Shown: positions 34,021-45,199, counted from the stretch's first letter. The stretch is 64,000 nt of DNA from Gammaproteobacteria bacterium (GCA_024235135.1 JACKMZ010000003.1:1-64000); one strand, 5' to 3'. Program-made: numbers and translations. Notes: generated by a model from the sequence alone, not told the origin.

Positions 34021-35325
34021 TCATCCTCCTGCTGCGGTTGAGATTGACAGACTCTCAATCACTGAGTTTTGCAGTATCTCGGCGACGGCATAGAAGGATC
34101 CACACACCACGATACGATCTCCTGGTTGAGCTTGCCCGGCGGCGTTCCGGCAGGCATCGGTGATAGACGGGTGCGTACCGGTCACTTTAGGGCCGGCAAC
34201 GGTTCGCAGCGTCTGGGCCAACTGCTCGCCCGATCGCCCTCGCGAACCCGGCAACGTCGCGGGATACCAGAGGTCGGCGACACCGTTCAGCACGCCAGCC
34301 AGCGCCAGAGCGTCTTTATCGGCCAGCATGCCGATCACGATGTGGGTGTGTCCCGCACAAGGACGCTCGCGCAGACCTTGGGCTAATACGGTTGCAGCGT
34401 GCGCATTATGCGCGACATCCAAAATCCACTCAACAGGGCCGGATACGATTTGAAAACGGCCTGGGATATTCGCCCGTTGTAATCCAGTCGCTATGGCGTG
34501 GCGGGATACCGGCAGGTTTGGCCCTAAGGCCGTCAGGATCATCAACACGGCGGCCGCGTTGCCGATTTGGTGCGTACCGGATAAGCGGGGTAGTGGGAGA
34601 TTCTGTAGAAAAAATTGTCTATGGCGCCAGTTCCAGTGATCCTCATAGCATTCGAAGTGATAATCCTGATGTATGCGCAATATTCGTGCGCCGATGGCTG
34701 TGGCGTATTCGAGCAAGCTGGCCGGCGGGTCCGGATCGGCGCACACGGCAGGGCGATCGGCGCGATAGATGCCGGCTTTCTCGAAACCGATGCTAGCCCG
34801 GTCCGCGCCCAGATACTCGGTATGGTCGATCCCGATGGCGGTAACCAGTGCGGCGTCGGTGTCGACTATATTGACGGCGTCGAGTCGCCCACCCAGGCCG
34901 ACTTCCAAAATTGCGATATCGACACGCAGGGTCTTGAAGATTTGCAGCGCGGCTAGTGTGCCGAATTCGAAGTAGGTCAACGACACGTCGCCTCGCGCCG
35001 CGTCGATCTCGGCAAACGCTTGGCAAAGCATGGCATCCGAGACCGCCTGTCCGTCGACTACGATGCGTTCGTTGTAACGCAGCAGATGAGGCGACGTGTA
35101 AACCCCGACCCGATACCCGGCAGTTTGTAGAATCGCGCCAAGAAAGGCGACACAGGAGCCTTTGCCATTGGTGCCGCCGACGCTGATGCTTCGATAGGGA
35201 GGCTGTTCCAGTTCCAGGCGGCGTGCTATGGCGCCGACGCGTTCCAGGCCGAGATCGATGATCTTGAAGTGCAGGGATTCCTGCCACGTCAACCATTGTG
35301 CCAAGGTGTCGAAATGACGGGTCAT
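34021..35325 (-). CDS. folC: Bifunctional folylpolyglutamate/dihydrofolate synthase FolC
   Basis: A 434-residue Mur-ligase-fold enzyme. The P-loop 'SVGGTNGKGS', 'YTSPHLLRYNERI' and 'LEVGLGGRLDAVNIVD' are intact, as is 'DVAHNAHAA' in the C-terminal domain. It adds glutamate to dihydropteroate (forming dihydrofolate) and to folates. It sits between accD (46 bp upstream) and dedD, whose ribosome-binding site lies in the folC end, so the two are coupled. Start ATG 35325 matches the usual 'RHFDTLAQWLTWQESLH' N-terminus. Confidence 0.93.
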   Translation of the reverse strand: MTRHFDTLAQWLTWQESLHFKIIDLGLERVGAIARRLELEQPPYRSISVGGTNGKGSCVAFLGAILQTAGYRVGVYTSPHLLRYNERIVVDGQAVSDAMLCQAFAEIDAARGDVSLTYFEFGTLAALQIFKTLRVDIAILEVGLGGRLDAVNIVDTDAALVTAIGIDHTEYLGADRASIGFEKAGIYRADRPAVCADPDPPASLLEYATAIGARILRIHQDYHFECYEDHWNWRHRQFFLQNLPLPRLSGTHQIGNAAAVLMILTALGPNLPVSRHAIATGLQRANIPGRFQIVSGPVEWILDVAHNAHAATVLAQGLRERPCAGHTHIVIGMLADKDALALAGVLNGVADLWYPATLPGSRGRSGEQLAQTLRTVAGPKVTGTHPSITDACRNAAGQAQPGDRIVVCGSFYAVAEILQNSVIESLSISTAAGG

Positions 35326-35371
35326 GATGACTGGACGGTCGGTCCGGCGGCGCAGTACTGCAAACGGCGAC

Positions 35372-36247
35372 TTAGGGTATCGGTCGGTGGGTCAGTATGG
35401 CCAACAAGCTGGCCAGACGGTCCCGCATCTGGCGGCGATCGACGATCATGTCGAGAACGCCGTGATCAAGGAGAAATTCACTGCGTTGGAAGCCTTCGGG
35501 CAATTTCTCACGCACAGTCTGTTCGATCACACGCGGGCCGGCGAAACCGATCAGCGCCTTGGGCTCGGCGATGTTGATATCGCCGAGCATGGCAAGACTG
35601 GCCGAGACACCGCCCGTGGTCGGGTCGGTGAGCACCGAGATATAAGGAATGCCGCGAGCGGATAACCGGGCCAGCACGGCGCTGGTTTTGGACATTTGCA
35701 TCAGTGAAAACAAGGCTTCCTGCATACGTGCGCCACCACTGGCCGTGAAGCTGACCAGCGGCATGGTTTCGGCCAGGCAAAGATTGGCGGCCCGTACAAA
35801 TCGCTCGCCCACCACCGAACCCATGGAACCGCCCATGAACTCGAACTCGAAAGCGGTAGCCACCAAGGGTATGCCTTTGAGGGAGCCCCGCATCGCAATC
35901 AAGGCATCCTTCTCGCCGGTCGCCTTCTGGGCTTGCAGGAGTCGGTCCTTATATTTTTTGCCGTCCTTGAATTTCAGATAATCGACGGGTTCCACCTCGC
36001 TTGCCAGTTCCTCACGACCTTCTTCGTCAAGAAAACTTTCCAGGCGTTGCCGTGCCCCAATGCGCATGTGATGGCTGCATTTGGGACAGACGTAAAGGTT
36101 GCGTTCCAACTCGGCATGGTAGAGGACTGATGCACAGCTTTCGCATTTGTTCCATAAGCCCTCGGGAATTTGTTGCCGGCGATTGCCGCCGTCAGTGCGA
36201 ATACGCGAGGGTTTGAGTTTCTGGAACCAGCTTAAGGTAATTTCCAT
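35372..36247 (-). CDS. accD: Acetyl-CoA carboxylase carboxyltransferase subunit beta AccD
   Basis: A 291-residue subunit of the acetyl-CoA carboxyltransferase, which makes malonyl-CoA for fatty-acid synthesis together with AccA. The N-terminal four-Cys zinc ribbon is present (Cys35, Cys38, Cys54, Cys57), followed by the crotonase-like core with 'GGSMGSVVGERFVRA', 'SASGGARMQEAL' type wording and 'DPTTGGVSASLAMLGD'. ATG 36247 is used; an in-frame TTG at 36268 has a better-spaced GAGG and cannot be excluded. It heads the accD-folC-dedD-cvpA-purF series; truA, often upstream in relatives, is replaced by glgC. Confidence 0.93.
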   Translation of the reverse strand: MEITLSWFQKLKPSRIRTDGGNRRQQIPEGLWNKCESCASVLYHAELERNLYVCPKCSHHMRIGARQRLESFLDEEGREELASEVEPVDYLKFKDGKKYKDRLLQAQKATGEKDALIAMRGSLKGIPLVATAFEFEFMGGSMGSVVGERFVRAANLCLAETMPLVSFTASGGARMQEALFSLMQMSKTSAVLARLSARGIPYISVLTDPTTGGVSASLAMLGDINIAEPKALIGFAGPRVIEQTVREKLPEGFQRSEFLLDHGVLDMIVDRRQMRDRLASLLAILTHRPIP

Positions 36248-36328
36248 TTTCGATTTGGGCGTTTCCAAGGGCTAGCCTCGAAAGTGAGTCATGGGTCGGT
36301 GCAGATACGCCAGTCGGGTCCATCCACC

Positions 36329-36351
36329 CTCCGCTTGGCGAGAGAGCGGAG
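36329..36351. other. 7-bp inverted repeat between glgC and accD
   Basis: CTCCGCT (36329-36335) and AGCGGAG (36345-36351) are exact inverted copies with a 9-nt loop, 15 bp past the glgC stop. There is no T tract in either direction, so it is at best a weak or Rho-assisted terminator or processing hairpin. Confidence 0.3.
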
Positions 36352-36365
36352 TGCAGATCGTCCGT

Positions 36366-37604
36366 TTAGGTAATTTCGCCGAACAGGCTCATGTCGCGGC
36401 GGACTTCTCCTGGTGGGATCACGACGATGCCGGATGGTGAAGCGTGATAGCGCAAGCTGTCGGCCTTGGCGTCGTACCCGATTTGTGTTCCTTCCTCAAT
36501 CACATTGTAGCGCCCGACGATGACTCGACGAAGACGCGCGCCTTTCTTGATCCGCACGTAATCCTGAATGATGCATTCGTCCAGTTCCACCCCCTCCTCC
36601 AGTGCAACTTCGCGGCGAATAGTGGAGTTGCGCACGACGGCGCCATGGGCGAAGGTACCCGCTCCCAACATGCTGTTCTCGATGTTTCCCCCCAGAATTT
36701 TGACCACCGGTCCGTTGTAATTACTGGAATAGATGGGCCATTGGCCGTTAAACAGGTTGAGTCTCGGTTGCAGGCCCAGGAGGTCCTGATGAGCTTGGAA
36801 ATAGGCATCGATCGTGCCGACATCACGCCAGTAGGCGGCTTCTTCATAGTCCCGGACGCCGGGTACCTTGTTGCTGGAGAAATCGTAGGCATACAGACGA
36901 TGGGTGTTCATCAGCCGGGGTAGAATGTGCTGTCCGAAATCGTGTTCGCCTCGCTGGAAGGCTCCTTCAAGCGCGTTAAGCAGTACTGACGTGTTGAACA
37001 CGTAGTTGCCCATCGAGGCATAGGCATGCGCCGGATCGTTGGGTATCGAGGCGGGCTGTTTGGGTTTTTCCTGAAACTCTCGCACGCGGGAATCGCTATC
37101 GGCCGCGATAACCCCGAAGGACGATGCCTCATGCAAAGGAACCGGCAATGCGGCGACACTGACATCCGCCTCGCGCTCCCGATGGAAGCTGATCATCTGT
37201 CGCAGATCCATACGATAGATATGGTCGGCCCCGAATACGATCACCAGATCAGGATCATGTTGTTCAATCAGATTGATGTTCTGGTGGACTGCATCCGCCG
37301 TGCCCTGAAACCAATTTTCGCCTCTGAGCATTTGCGGGGGCACCACGGTGACGAATTGCTGGGCCAGGAGCGGTGACATGACCCAGGATTTGCGGATGTG
37401 TTCGATTAAAGACTGGGATTTGTATTGGACAAGAAGATAGACCGAATTGATACCCGAGTTGATCAGGTTGCTGAGCACAAAGTCCACAATGCGGTAACGA
37501 CCCCCGAAGGGTAGCGAGGGTTTTGAATGACGATGGGTCAGGGGATGAAGGCGGCTGCCTTCACCGCCCGCCATCACAAAGGCGAGTACCTTGGGTTCTT
37601 TCAT
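36366..37604 (-). CDS. glgC: Glucose-1-phosphate adenylyltransferase GlgC
   Basis: A 412-residue nucleotidyltransferase that makes ADP-glucose for glycogen. 'FVMAGGEGSRLHPLT' is the pyrophosphorylase signature; 'SKPSLPFGGRYRIVDF', 'GTADAVHQN' and the C-terminal left-handed beta-helix hexapeptides ('SMLGAGTFAHGAVV') follow. Length is normal for the bacterial homotetramer. No glgA, glgB or glgP is nearby, so it is a lone storage gene in this segment. It reads towards accD, with 118 bp between them. Confidence 0.93.
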   Translation of the reverse strand: MKEPKVLAFVMAGGEGSRLHPLTHRHSKPSLPFGGRYRIVDFVLSNLINSGINSVYLLVQYKSQSLIEHIRKSWVMSPLLAQQFVTVVPPQMLRGENWFQGTADAVHQNINLIEQHDPDLVIVFGADHIYRMDLRQMISFHREREADVSVAALPVPLHEASSFGVIAADSDSRVREFQEKPKQPASIPNDPAHAYASMGNYVFNTSVLLNALEGAFQRGEHDFGQHILPRLMNTHRLYAYDFSSNKVPGVRDYEEAAYWRDVGTIDAYFQAHQDLLGLQPRLNLFNGQWPIYSSNYNGPVVKILGGNIENSMLGAGTFAHGAVVRNSTIRREVALEEGVELDECIIQDYVRIKKGARLRRVIVGRYNVIEEGTQIGYDAKADSLRYHASPSGIVVIPPGEVRRDMSLFGEIT

Positions 37605-37906
37605 AATGATCTCGTTGCCTTGTGTGCCGCTGGAAACAGCAATGAATGCCTAGAAATACGGTATGGTCGAATGCATGAATCCATTTTGGAGACGTGCGTT
37701 TCCATACTGCAGGGCTATACGCGAATCTTGAGAGGAAATCGCGCCTATTATAAACCCGGTTTGTGCACTTGCAGTATTTTCGACGACAAAGTCAGCGACG
37801 GATTTTCGGAAGGTGGAAGCTTCGGAATGGATGTGAGAAGCCGCCGATTATGGATCGCGGGTGATGCGTCCGAGCTTTGACCGGGCCCTATACCGGCCCA
37901 CAACGC
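37605..37906. other. Intergenic region upstream of glgC; one weak promoter
   Basis: About 300 bp between glgC and the tRNA terminator. On the minus strand a perfect TATAAT (37747-37752) is preceded at 16 bp by CTGCAA, a poor -35; it could be the glgC promoter, leaving a ~140-nt leader. An open frame on the plus strand (37527-37880) has no family resemblance and overlaps glgC, so I do not call it. Confidence 0.35.
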
Positions 37907-37936
37907 AAAAGGGCCTAGCCTATCTCGGCCAAGCCC
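37907..37936 (-). terminator. Rho-independent terminator of the tRNA pair
   Basis: On the minus strand GGGCTTGGCC (37936-37927) pairs over 10 bp (two G-U pairs) with GGCTAGGCCC (37920-37911) around a 6-nt loop, followed by TTTT. It lies 11 bp past the tRNA-Arg 3' end. Confidence 0.75.
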
Positions 37937-37947
37937 CGGAATTTATT

Positions 37948-38024
37948 TGGCGCGCCCGGAGAGATTCGAACTCCCGACCGCCTGGTTCGTAGCCAGGTAC
38001 TCTATCCAACTGAGCTACGGGCGC
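37948..38024 (-). tRNA. tRNA-Arg (anticodon ACG)
   Basis: 77 nt including an encoded CCA. On the minus strand the acceptor GCGCCCG pairs with CGGGCGC; the D-arm AGCTCAGTTGGATAGAG, anticodon loop CTACGAA within stem CCTGG/CCAGG, and T-arm GGGAGTTCGAATCTCTC are all canonical. ACG should be deaminated to ICG to read CGU/CGC/CGA. It follows tRNA-Ser as in many gammaproteobacteria downstream of csrA. Confidence 0.95.
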
Positions 38025-38092
38025 TTGAGTAGCTTGAGCATTCTTGATGCATTGTGCTGGTCGTACCGAAGTTTGTCAAACCAGCGAGACAT

Positions 38093-38185
38093 TGGCGGAG
38101 AGAGAGGGATTCGAACCCTCGATGGAGCTTTTGACCCCATACTCCCTTAGCAGGGGAGCGCCTTCAGCCGCTCGGCCATCTCTCC
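38093..38185 (-). tRNA. tRNA-Ser (anticodon GCT)
   Basis: 93 nt including CCA, with the long variable arm of serine tRNAs. The acceptor GGAGAGA pairs with TCTCTCC; the anticodon loop CTGCTAA sits in stem CTCCC/GGGAG; the T-arm GAGGGTTCGAATCCCTC is canonical. It decodes AGC/AGU. It lies 86 bp downstream of csrA and 68 bp upstream of tRNA-Arg, the same arrangement as csrA-serV-argV in enterics. Confidence 0.95.
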
Positions 38186-38271
38186 TGAAACATCGCGGGT
38201 TATCGTTGAACCAGCGACAGTCCCAAAGATACCCTTGAATTCTCTTGGCGTAAAGGTCTCATGTCATTCCG

Positions 38272-38499
38272 CTAGGTCGCTTCGCTGCTGGCGTCGGCAT
38301 TACCTTCGGCAGCGGCAGCAGCGGCATTTTCCTGTTGCTCACGTTTAATGCGCTCATAGATTTCTTCGCGATGAACAGCGATGTCCTTGGGCGCATTAAC
38401 ACCAATGCGGACTTGATTGCCTTTTACACCTAAAACCGTGACTGTTACGTCGTCACCAATCATTAGGGTTTCACCAACTCTGCGCGTCAAGATAAGCAT
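38272..38499 (-). CDS. csrA: Carbon storage regulator CsrA/RsmA
   Basis: A 75-residue RNA-binding regulator of translation (GGA motifs in leaders). It begins MLILTRRVGETLMIGDDV, with Leu4/Arg6 and the C-terminal 'VHREEIYERIKREQ' (Arg44 region) needed for RNA binding intact. After residue ~53 it has an Ala-rich tail of about 20 residues (AAAAAAEG...) that makes it longer than the 61-residue E. coli protein. GGAG 8 bp upstream supports ATG 38499; the frame open to 38550 is not used. Confidence 0.93.
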   Translation of the reverse strand: MLILTRRVGETLMIGDDVTVTVLGVKGNQVRIGVNAPKDIAVHREEIYERIKREQQENAAAAAAEGNADASSEAT

Positions 38500-38631
38500 G
38501 TCATTCTCCGTGTCTATATGACTCGCCACAGCGAGATTTACATTGTGCACACTCTACGGTGCACTTGAAGGATGGGACCCGCATCAAGCAAGGTCCTATC
38601 GGCTGCAGTGAATAAGGGCTAGCCATCGTGA

Positions 38632-39903
38632 TCAACGATGAGCTGATACTGAATTGAAGCCAGCATTGATAGGTTTTATGCTCGCTGGCATCCGGTCTAA
38701 CTGGAATGCGTCATGCAGGGTGCGTACGCCCAATTCCAGATACTTCTCGTCAACCACCACCGAGATTTTGATTTCCGATGTTGAAATCATACGGATGTTG
38801 ATTCCTTCATCGGCCAGCGCCCGAAACATTTTGCTGGCGATACCAGCATGGGAACGCATGCCGACGCCGACCAGGGAAATCTTGACGATCTTGTTGTCGC
38901 CTGTGACTTCCCGGGCACCCAATTCCTGGGCTCGAGCTTTAACGAGTTCCAGAGAACGGTCGTACTCGTTGCGGTGAATCGTGAAGGTAAAATCGGTTGT
39001 GCCATCGCGGCCGATATTCTGTACGATCATATCGACTTCGATGTTGGCGGAAGAAACGCTGTCCAGGAGGCTGAAGGCCACTCCCGGCCGGTCCGGAACG
39101 CCCAAAATCGTTAGCTTGGCTTCGTCGCGGCTGAAGGCGATACCCGAAATCAGCGCTTGCTCCATTTGTACTTCCTCGTAGGTGATGAGGGTGCCTTCGC
39201 CTTCCTCGAAAGTGGAAAGCACACGTAATGGGACATTGTATTTACCAGCAAATTCCACGGACCGGATTTGTAGGACTTTCGAACCCAGACTGGCCATTTC
39301 CAGCATTTCCTCGAAAGTCACCCGCTCCAAACGGCGAGCTTGAGCCACCATTCGCGGGTCGGCCGTGTAAACGCCGTCAACATCGGTAAATATCTGGCAT
39401 TCGTCAGCTTTGAGCGCCGCCGCCAAGGCGACAGCGGTGGTGTCGGAACCTCCGCGCCCCAAGGTGGTGATGTCACCGTGCTCGTCGATACCTTGAAAGC
39501 CGGCGACCACTACTATCCTGCCCGCTTCCAAATCCGCCCGGATACGTTTGTCCCCGATCTCCTGAATGCGCGCCTTGGTGTGGGCGCTGTCGGTAAGGAT
39601 GTGCACCTGTTGTCCGGTGTAGGAACGCGAGGCATAACCACGCTTGTCCAGTGCGATGCTGAGCAGCGCGATGGTGACTTGCTCCCCGGTTGACAACAAC
39701 ACGTCCAATTCTCGTGGGCTGGGACGGGGAGCAATGGCTTTGGCGAGCCCTAGCAGGCGATCGGTTTCCCCGCTCATCGCGGAAACCACGACCACGACAT
39801 CATGACCGCGGTTACGGTAGGAGATCACCTTGTCCGCTACGTGTTCGATGCGCTCAACGCTCCCTACGGAGGTGCCGCCATATTTTTGTACGATAAGAGT
39901 CAT
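38632..39903 (-). CDS. lysC: Aspartate kinase LysC
   Basis: A 423-residue monofunctional aspartokinase, which phosphorylates aspartate at the head of Lys/Met/Thr synthesis. 'VQKYGGTSVGS' begins the kinase domain, with 'GRGGSDTTAVALAA' and 'DVDGVYTADPR' following. Two ACT domains come after residue ~260, so feedback by lysine and/or threonine is expected. Internal initiation to give a separate beta subunit (as in some aspartokinases) is possible at Met codons near the start of the ACT region. ATG 39903 has AGGAT upstream. It is located between alaS and csrA, as in Pseudomonas. Confidence 0.93.
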   Translation of the reverse strand: MTLIVQKYGGTSVGSVERIEHVADKVISYRNRGHDVVVVVSAMSGETDRLLGLAKAIAPRPSPRELDVLLSTGEQVTIALLSIALDKRGYASRSYTGQQVHILTDSAHTKARIQEIGDKRIRADLEAGRIVVVAGFQGIDEHGDITTLGRGGSDTTAVALAAALKADECQIFTDVDGVYTADPRMVAQARRLERVTFEEMLEMASLGSKVLQIRSVEFAGKYNVPLRVLSTFEEGEGTLITYEEVQMEQALISGIAFSRDEAKLTILGVPDRPGVAFSLLDSVSSANIEVDMIVQNIGRDGTTDFTFTIHRNEYDRSLELVKARAQELGAREVTGDNKIVKISLVGVGMRSHAGIASKMFRALADEGINIRMISTSEIKISVVVDEKYLELGVRTLHDAFQLDRMPASIKPINAGFNSVSAHR

Positions 39904-39937
39904 ACTATCCTTTCGGTTTGTCGATGAATCTCCGGGA

Positions 39938-42541
<2,604 letters not shown>

Positions 42542-42558
42542 GGTGTGAGCCGACAACG

Positions 42559-43044
42559 CTATGAATCCTCAAACAAGGCTTTGATTTGCCCTTGCGTGAA
42601 GCCGCGCTGACGTAGAAAGCGCAGTTGTTGTGCACGACTGGCCAAATCCCGTGGCAGGGCGGCGCCGAATCTTCTTCGCTGCAAGGCGGCGAGCTTGGGC
42701 CCCCAGAAATCGTCAAATTGTTGTAACACGTTTGTCACAATAACCTCTGACACACCACGCTCGCGGAGTTCACGCCCGATGCGCAACGGGCCATATCCCT
42801 TGTCCGCTCGGCTATGCGCGTAAACTTCGGCGAAACGCATATCGTCCAAATAGTCTGCGGCAACTAAATCGGCCAACACGGTTTCGATCAGTGTGCCGTC
42901 AAAACCCCTCTGGGCCAACTTATGACGCAGTTCCAACACCGTATGTTCCCGTATTCCAAGCAATTTCATTGCCAATCGTTGGGCGACGAGTTGGGTTTCT
43001 TCGGGCGACAGCTTATCAAGCGTCGGTTTCCGACGAAGCCACAT
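42559..43044 (-). CDS. recX: RecA regulator RecX
   Basis: A 161-residue helical-repeat protein that caps or modulates RecA filaments. 'LGIREHTVLELRHKLAQRGF', 'LVAADYLDDMRFAEVYAHSRADKGYGPLRI' type repeats and 'LRFLRQRGFTQGQIKALF' match RecX. The true start is uncertain, because the frame stays open inside recA; ATG 43044 or 43053 gives the usual family length with a 29-38 bp overlap with recA. It is co-transcribed with recA. Confidence 0.88.
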   Translation of the reverse strand: MWLRRKPTLDKLSPEETQLVAQRLAMKLLGIREHTVLELRHKLAQRGFDGTLIETVLADLVAADYLDDMRFAEVYAHSRADKGYGPLRIGRELRERGVSEVIVTNVLQQFDDFWGPKLAALQRRRFGAALPRDLASRAQQLRFLRQRGFTQGQIKALFEDS

Positions 43045-44104
43045 GGAGATCATCCGGTAACGCGTCATCCATCCCTTCCGCAACATTCCCTGGGTTTTCC
43101 CCCGATGCACTGGCTTTATTCAGGTAATGTGCGCGGATTTTATCTTCCAGATCCTGGGCCAGCGAGGAATTCTCCTTGAGAAAGGTGCGCGCATTCTCCT
43201 TGCCCTGACCAATACGGTTGCCTTGGTAGCTGTACCAGGCGCCGGCCTTGTCGATCAGCCCAATCTTGACGCCCAGTTCGATGACTTCCCCCAGCCGGGA
43301 AATGCCTTGATCGTAGAGGATCTCGAACTCGGCTTGCTTGAAGGGGGGAGCGACCTTGTTCTTGATGACTTTGACGCGAGTCTCGCTGCCGATGATGTCC
43401 TCGCCCTTCTTGATCGCGCCGATGCGGCGAATGTCCAGCCGCACCGAAGAGTAGAACTTCAGGGCATTGCCACCTGTCGTGGTTTCCGGCGAGCCGAACA
43501 TCACACCGATTTTCATGCGTATCTGATTGATGAAAATCACCAGCGTGTTGGAGCGTTTGATATTGGCGGTGAGCTTGCGCAGGGCCTGGGACATCAAACG
43601 GGCCTGCAGACCGACATGGGAATCACCCATCTCGCCTTCGAGTTCCGACTTGGGCGTGAGCGCGGCTACCGAATCGATGACCACCACATCCACGGCGCTG
43701 GAACGCACCAGCATGTCGGCGATTTCCAAAGCTTGTTCGCCGGTGTCGGGTTGGGAAATCAGCAGATCATCCACGTTGACGCCCAGTTTGGCCGCGTAAA
43801 TTGGGTCCAGGGCATGTTCGGCGTCGATGAAAGCGGCGGTTCCGCCTATGCGCTGCGCCTCGGCGATGACTTGTAGGGTCAGTGTCGTCTTACCCGAGGA
43901 TTCCGGGCCGTAGATCTCCACGACACGGCCTCTGGGCAATCCCCCCACGCCGAGGGCGATATCCAGACTGAGGGAACCGGAAGAAATGACTTCGATGTCC
44001 CGGGCGGGACCGGCATCGCCCAAACGCATCACCGACCCCTTGCCGAACTGCCTTTCTATCTGGCTGAGCGCCGCAGCCAGCGCTTTTCGCCTGTTTTCTT
44101 CCAT
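43016..44104 (-). CDS. recA: Recombinase RecA
   Basis: A 362-residue recombinase for strand exchange and the SOS response. 'KALAAALSQIERQFGKGSVMR' is the filament N-terminus. Walker A is GPESSGKT (66-73). 'NQIRMKIGVMFGSPETTTGGNALKFY' covers DNA loop 2. The acidic C-terminus (DDALPDDLH) is present. Full length. It follows thpR by 61 bp; in that gap there is no CTGT-N8-ACAG LexA box but a 12-bp palindrome. Confidence 0.96.
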   Translation of the reverse strand: MEENRRKALAAALSQIERQFGKGSVMRLGDAGPARDIEVISSGSLSLDIALGVGGLPRGRVVEIYGPESSGKTTLTLQVIAEAQRIGGTAAFIDAEHALDPIYAAKLGVNVDDLLISQPDTGEQALEIADMLVRSSAVDVVVIDSVAALTPKSELEGEMGDSHVGLQARLMSQALRKLTANIKRSNTLVIFINQIRMKIGVMFGSPETTTGGNALKFYSSVRLDIRRIGAIKKGEDIIGSETRVKVIKNKVAPPFKQAEFEILYDQGISRLGEVIELGVKIGLIDKAGAWYSYQGNRIGQGKENARTFLKENSSLAQDLEDKIRAHYLNKASASGENPGNVAEGMDDALPDDLHVASSETDA

Positions 44105-44130
44105 TGCTCTAGCGCTCCCAGGTTGAAAGA

Positions 44131-44142
44131 AATTCGCGAATT
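44131..44142. promoter_or_regulatory. 12-bp perfect palindrome upstream of recA
   Basis: AATTCGCGAATT lies 26 bp upstream of the recA start codon. It is an exact palindrome in the short thpR-recA gap, at a place where an SOS operator would be expected. No known consensus is matched, so its role is unproven. Confidence 0.3.
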
Positions 44143-44165
44143 ATTCCACAGAAAACGGCCTAAAC

Positions 44166-44690
44166 CTAGTCCTCCGGCCAATAGCTTACGACTTGGTAAT
44201 ACGTGCCTGTGTTGTCCGTCCGCGATTCGACGAGGGCAAAGCGGCGTGTCGACCAATGAATCGGGGGGCTTACGTCGACGTTGGAGAGGGAACCCGGATG
44301 TTTTCTGATCAGGGTAACGTGGGGGGTGAACGGCCTGTTTTCCGGTTTATGGCCGCAGCGACTCAGACGTTGATTCAGAATTCCGACCAACTCGGCCAGT
44401 ACCGGTGTCGCCTGACCGGAGCCCAACCAGAGAATCCGGGGTTTTGGCCAATAGCCCAAGCGGTCCAGCCGAAGCTCCATGAAGGGTACGCGAAGACCTT
44501 GCAGGGCTGATTCATAACAGCGTAGCCGCTCGCTATCCGAGGCGCCTAGGAATACCAGCGTGAGGTGCAGATTTTCCGCAATTACCTTGCGTCCGCCCTC
44601 AAGCGAACGGGTTAGTGCGGCGATGCGCTGGCGTTCCTCCGAATTCGGCCACAAGGCCAGAAACAGGCGTCGGGCGCGCGCTTCAGCCAT
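44166..44690 (-). CDS. thpR: RNA 2',3'-cyclic phosphodiesterase ThpR
   Basis: A 174-residue 2H phosphoesterase. Both HxTx motifs are intact: HLTL (His42, Thr44) and HVTL (His124, Thr126). Members hydrolyse 2',3'-cyclic phosphate RNA ends and can join 2'-5' linkages; the cellular target is unclear. Its ATG overlaps the pncC stop by 8 bp. An insertion of thpR between pncC and recA is seen in some gammaproteobacteria but is less common than direct pncC-recA adjacency. Confidence 0.88.
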   Translation of the reverse strand: MAEARARRLFLALWPNSEERQRIAALTRSLEGGRKVIAENLHLTLVFLGASDSERLRCYESALQGLRVPFMELRLDRLGYWPKPRILWLGSGQATPVLAELVGILNQRLSRCGHKPENRPFTPHVTLIRKHPGSLSNVDVSPPIHWSTRRFALVESRTDNTGTYYQVVSYWPED

Positions 44691-45171
44691 CCATCCTATC
44701 CAGCAATCCCTGCAGCGCGGCGATCGCCGCTTGCTGTCGCACGGCCTCGCGATCGCCCGTAAAGATCCGATGGTGGCAATGGACCCACTCATCTTTAAAC
44801 GCCCAGCCCAGCCATACCAGGCCCACCGGCTTATCGGGGCTGCCTCCATCCGGACCGGCGATGCCGCTGACGGCTACGGCTAGATCGGCGTAACTATGGG
44901 CTAGGGCGCCGAGAGCCATTTCTTCCACGGTGGTTGCGCTGACCGCTCCGTGTGTCGCCAGCGTCGTATCTCGCACACCCAGCATTTCCTGTTTGGCAGT
45001 ATTGCTATAGGTGACGAAACCTCGCTCGAACCAGGTGGAACTACCCGGTACGTCGGTAATAAGCTTGGCAATCCACCCACCCGTGCAAGATTCGGCGGTT
45101 GCCAGCCGCTGGCGCCGGTTCGACAGGGCCTGACCCAGTTGAATGGCGAGCGTCAAGGGTGCGTGTGACAT
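44683..45171 (-). CDS. pncC: Nicotinamide-nucleotide amidohydrolase PncC (CinA C-terminal domain)
   Basis: A 162-residue CinA-family domain standing alone. 'ATAESCTGGWIAKLITDVPGSS', 'VTYSNTAKQEMLGV' and 'AVSGIAGPDGGSPDKPVG' are the family hallmarks. It deamidates NMN to NaMN in pyridine-nucleotide recycling. The GAGGGCA just before ATG 45171 supports this start; the longer frame would overlap the TPR gene. It heads the pncC-thpR-recA-recX run. Confidence 0.92.
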   Translation of the reverse strand: MSHAPLTLAIQLGQALSNRRQRLATAESCTGGWIAKLITDVPGSSTWFERGFVTYSNTAKQEMLGVRDTTLATHGAVSATTVEEMALGALAHSYADLAVAVSGIAGPDGGSPDKPVGLVWLGWAFKDEWVHCHHRIFTGDREAVRQQAAIAALQGLLDRMDG

Positions 45172-45199
45172 TGCCCTCGCGCCTCCGGGGCGTAAGCCA

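Noticed and set aside
37527..37880. A 117-residue open frame on the plus strand near glgC
   Set aside because: It starts inside glgC antisense, has Cys-rich but unconserved-looking composition and no ribosome-binding site or family match.
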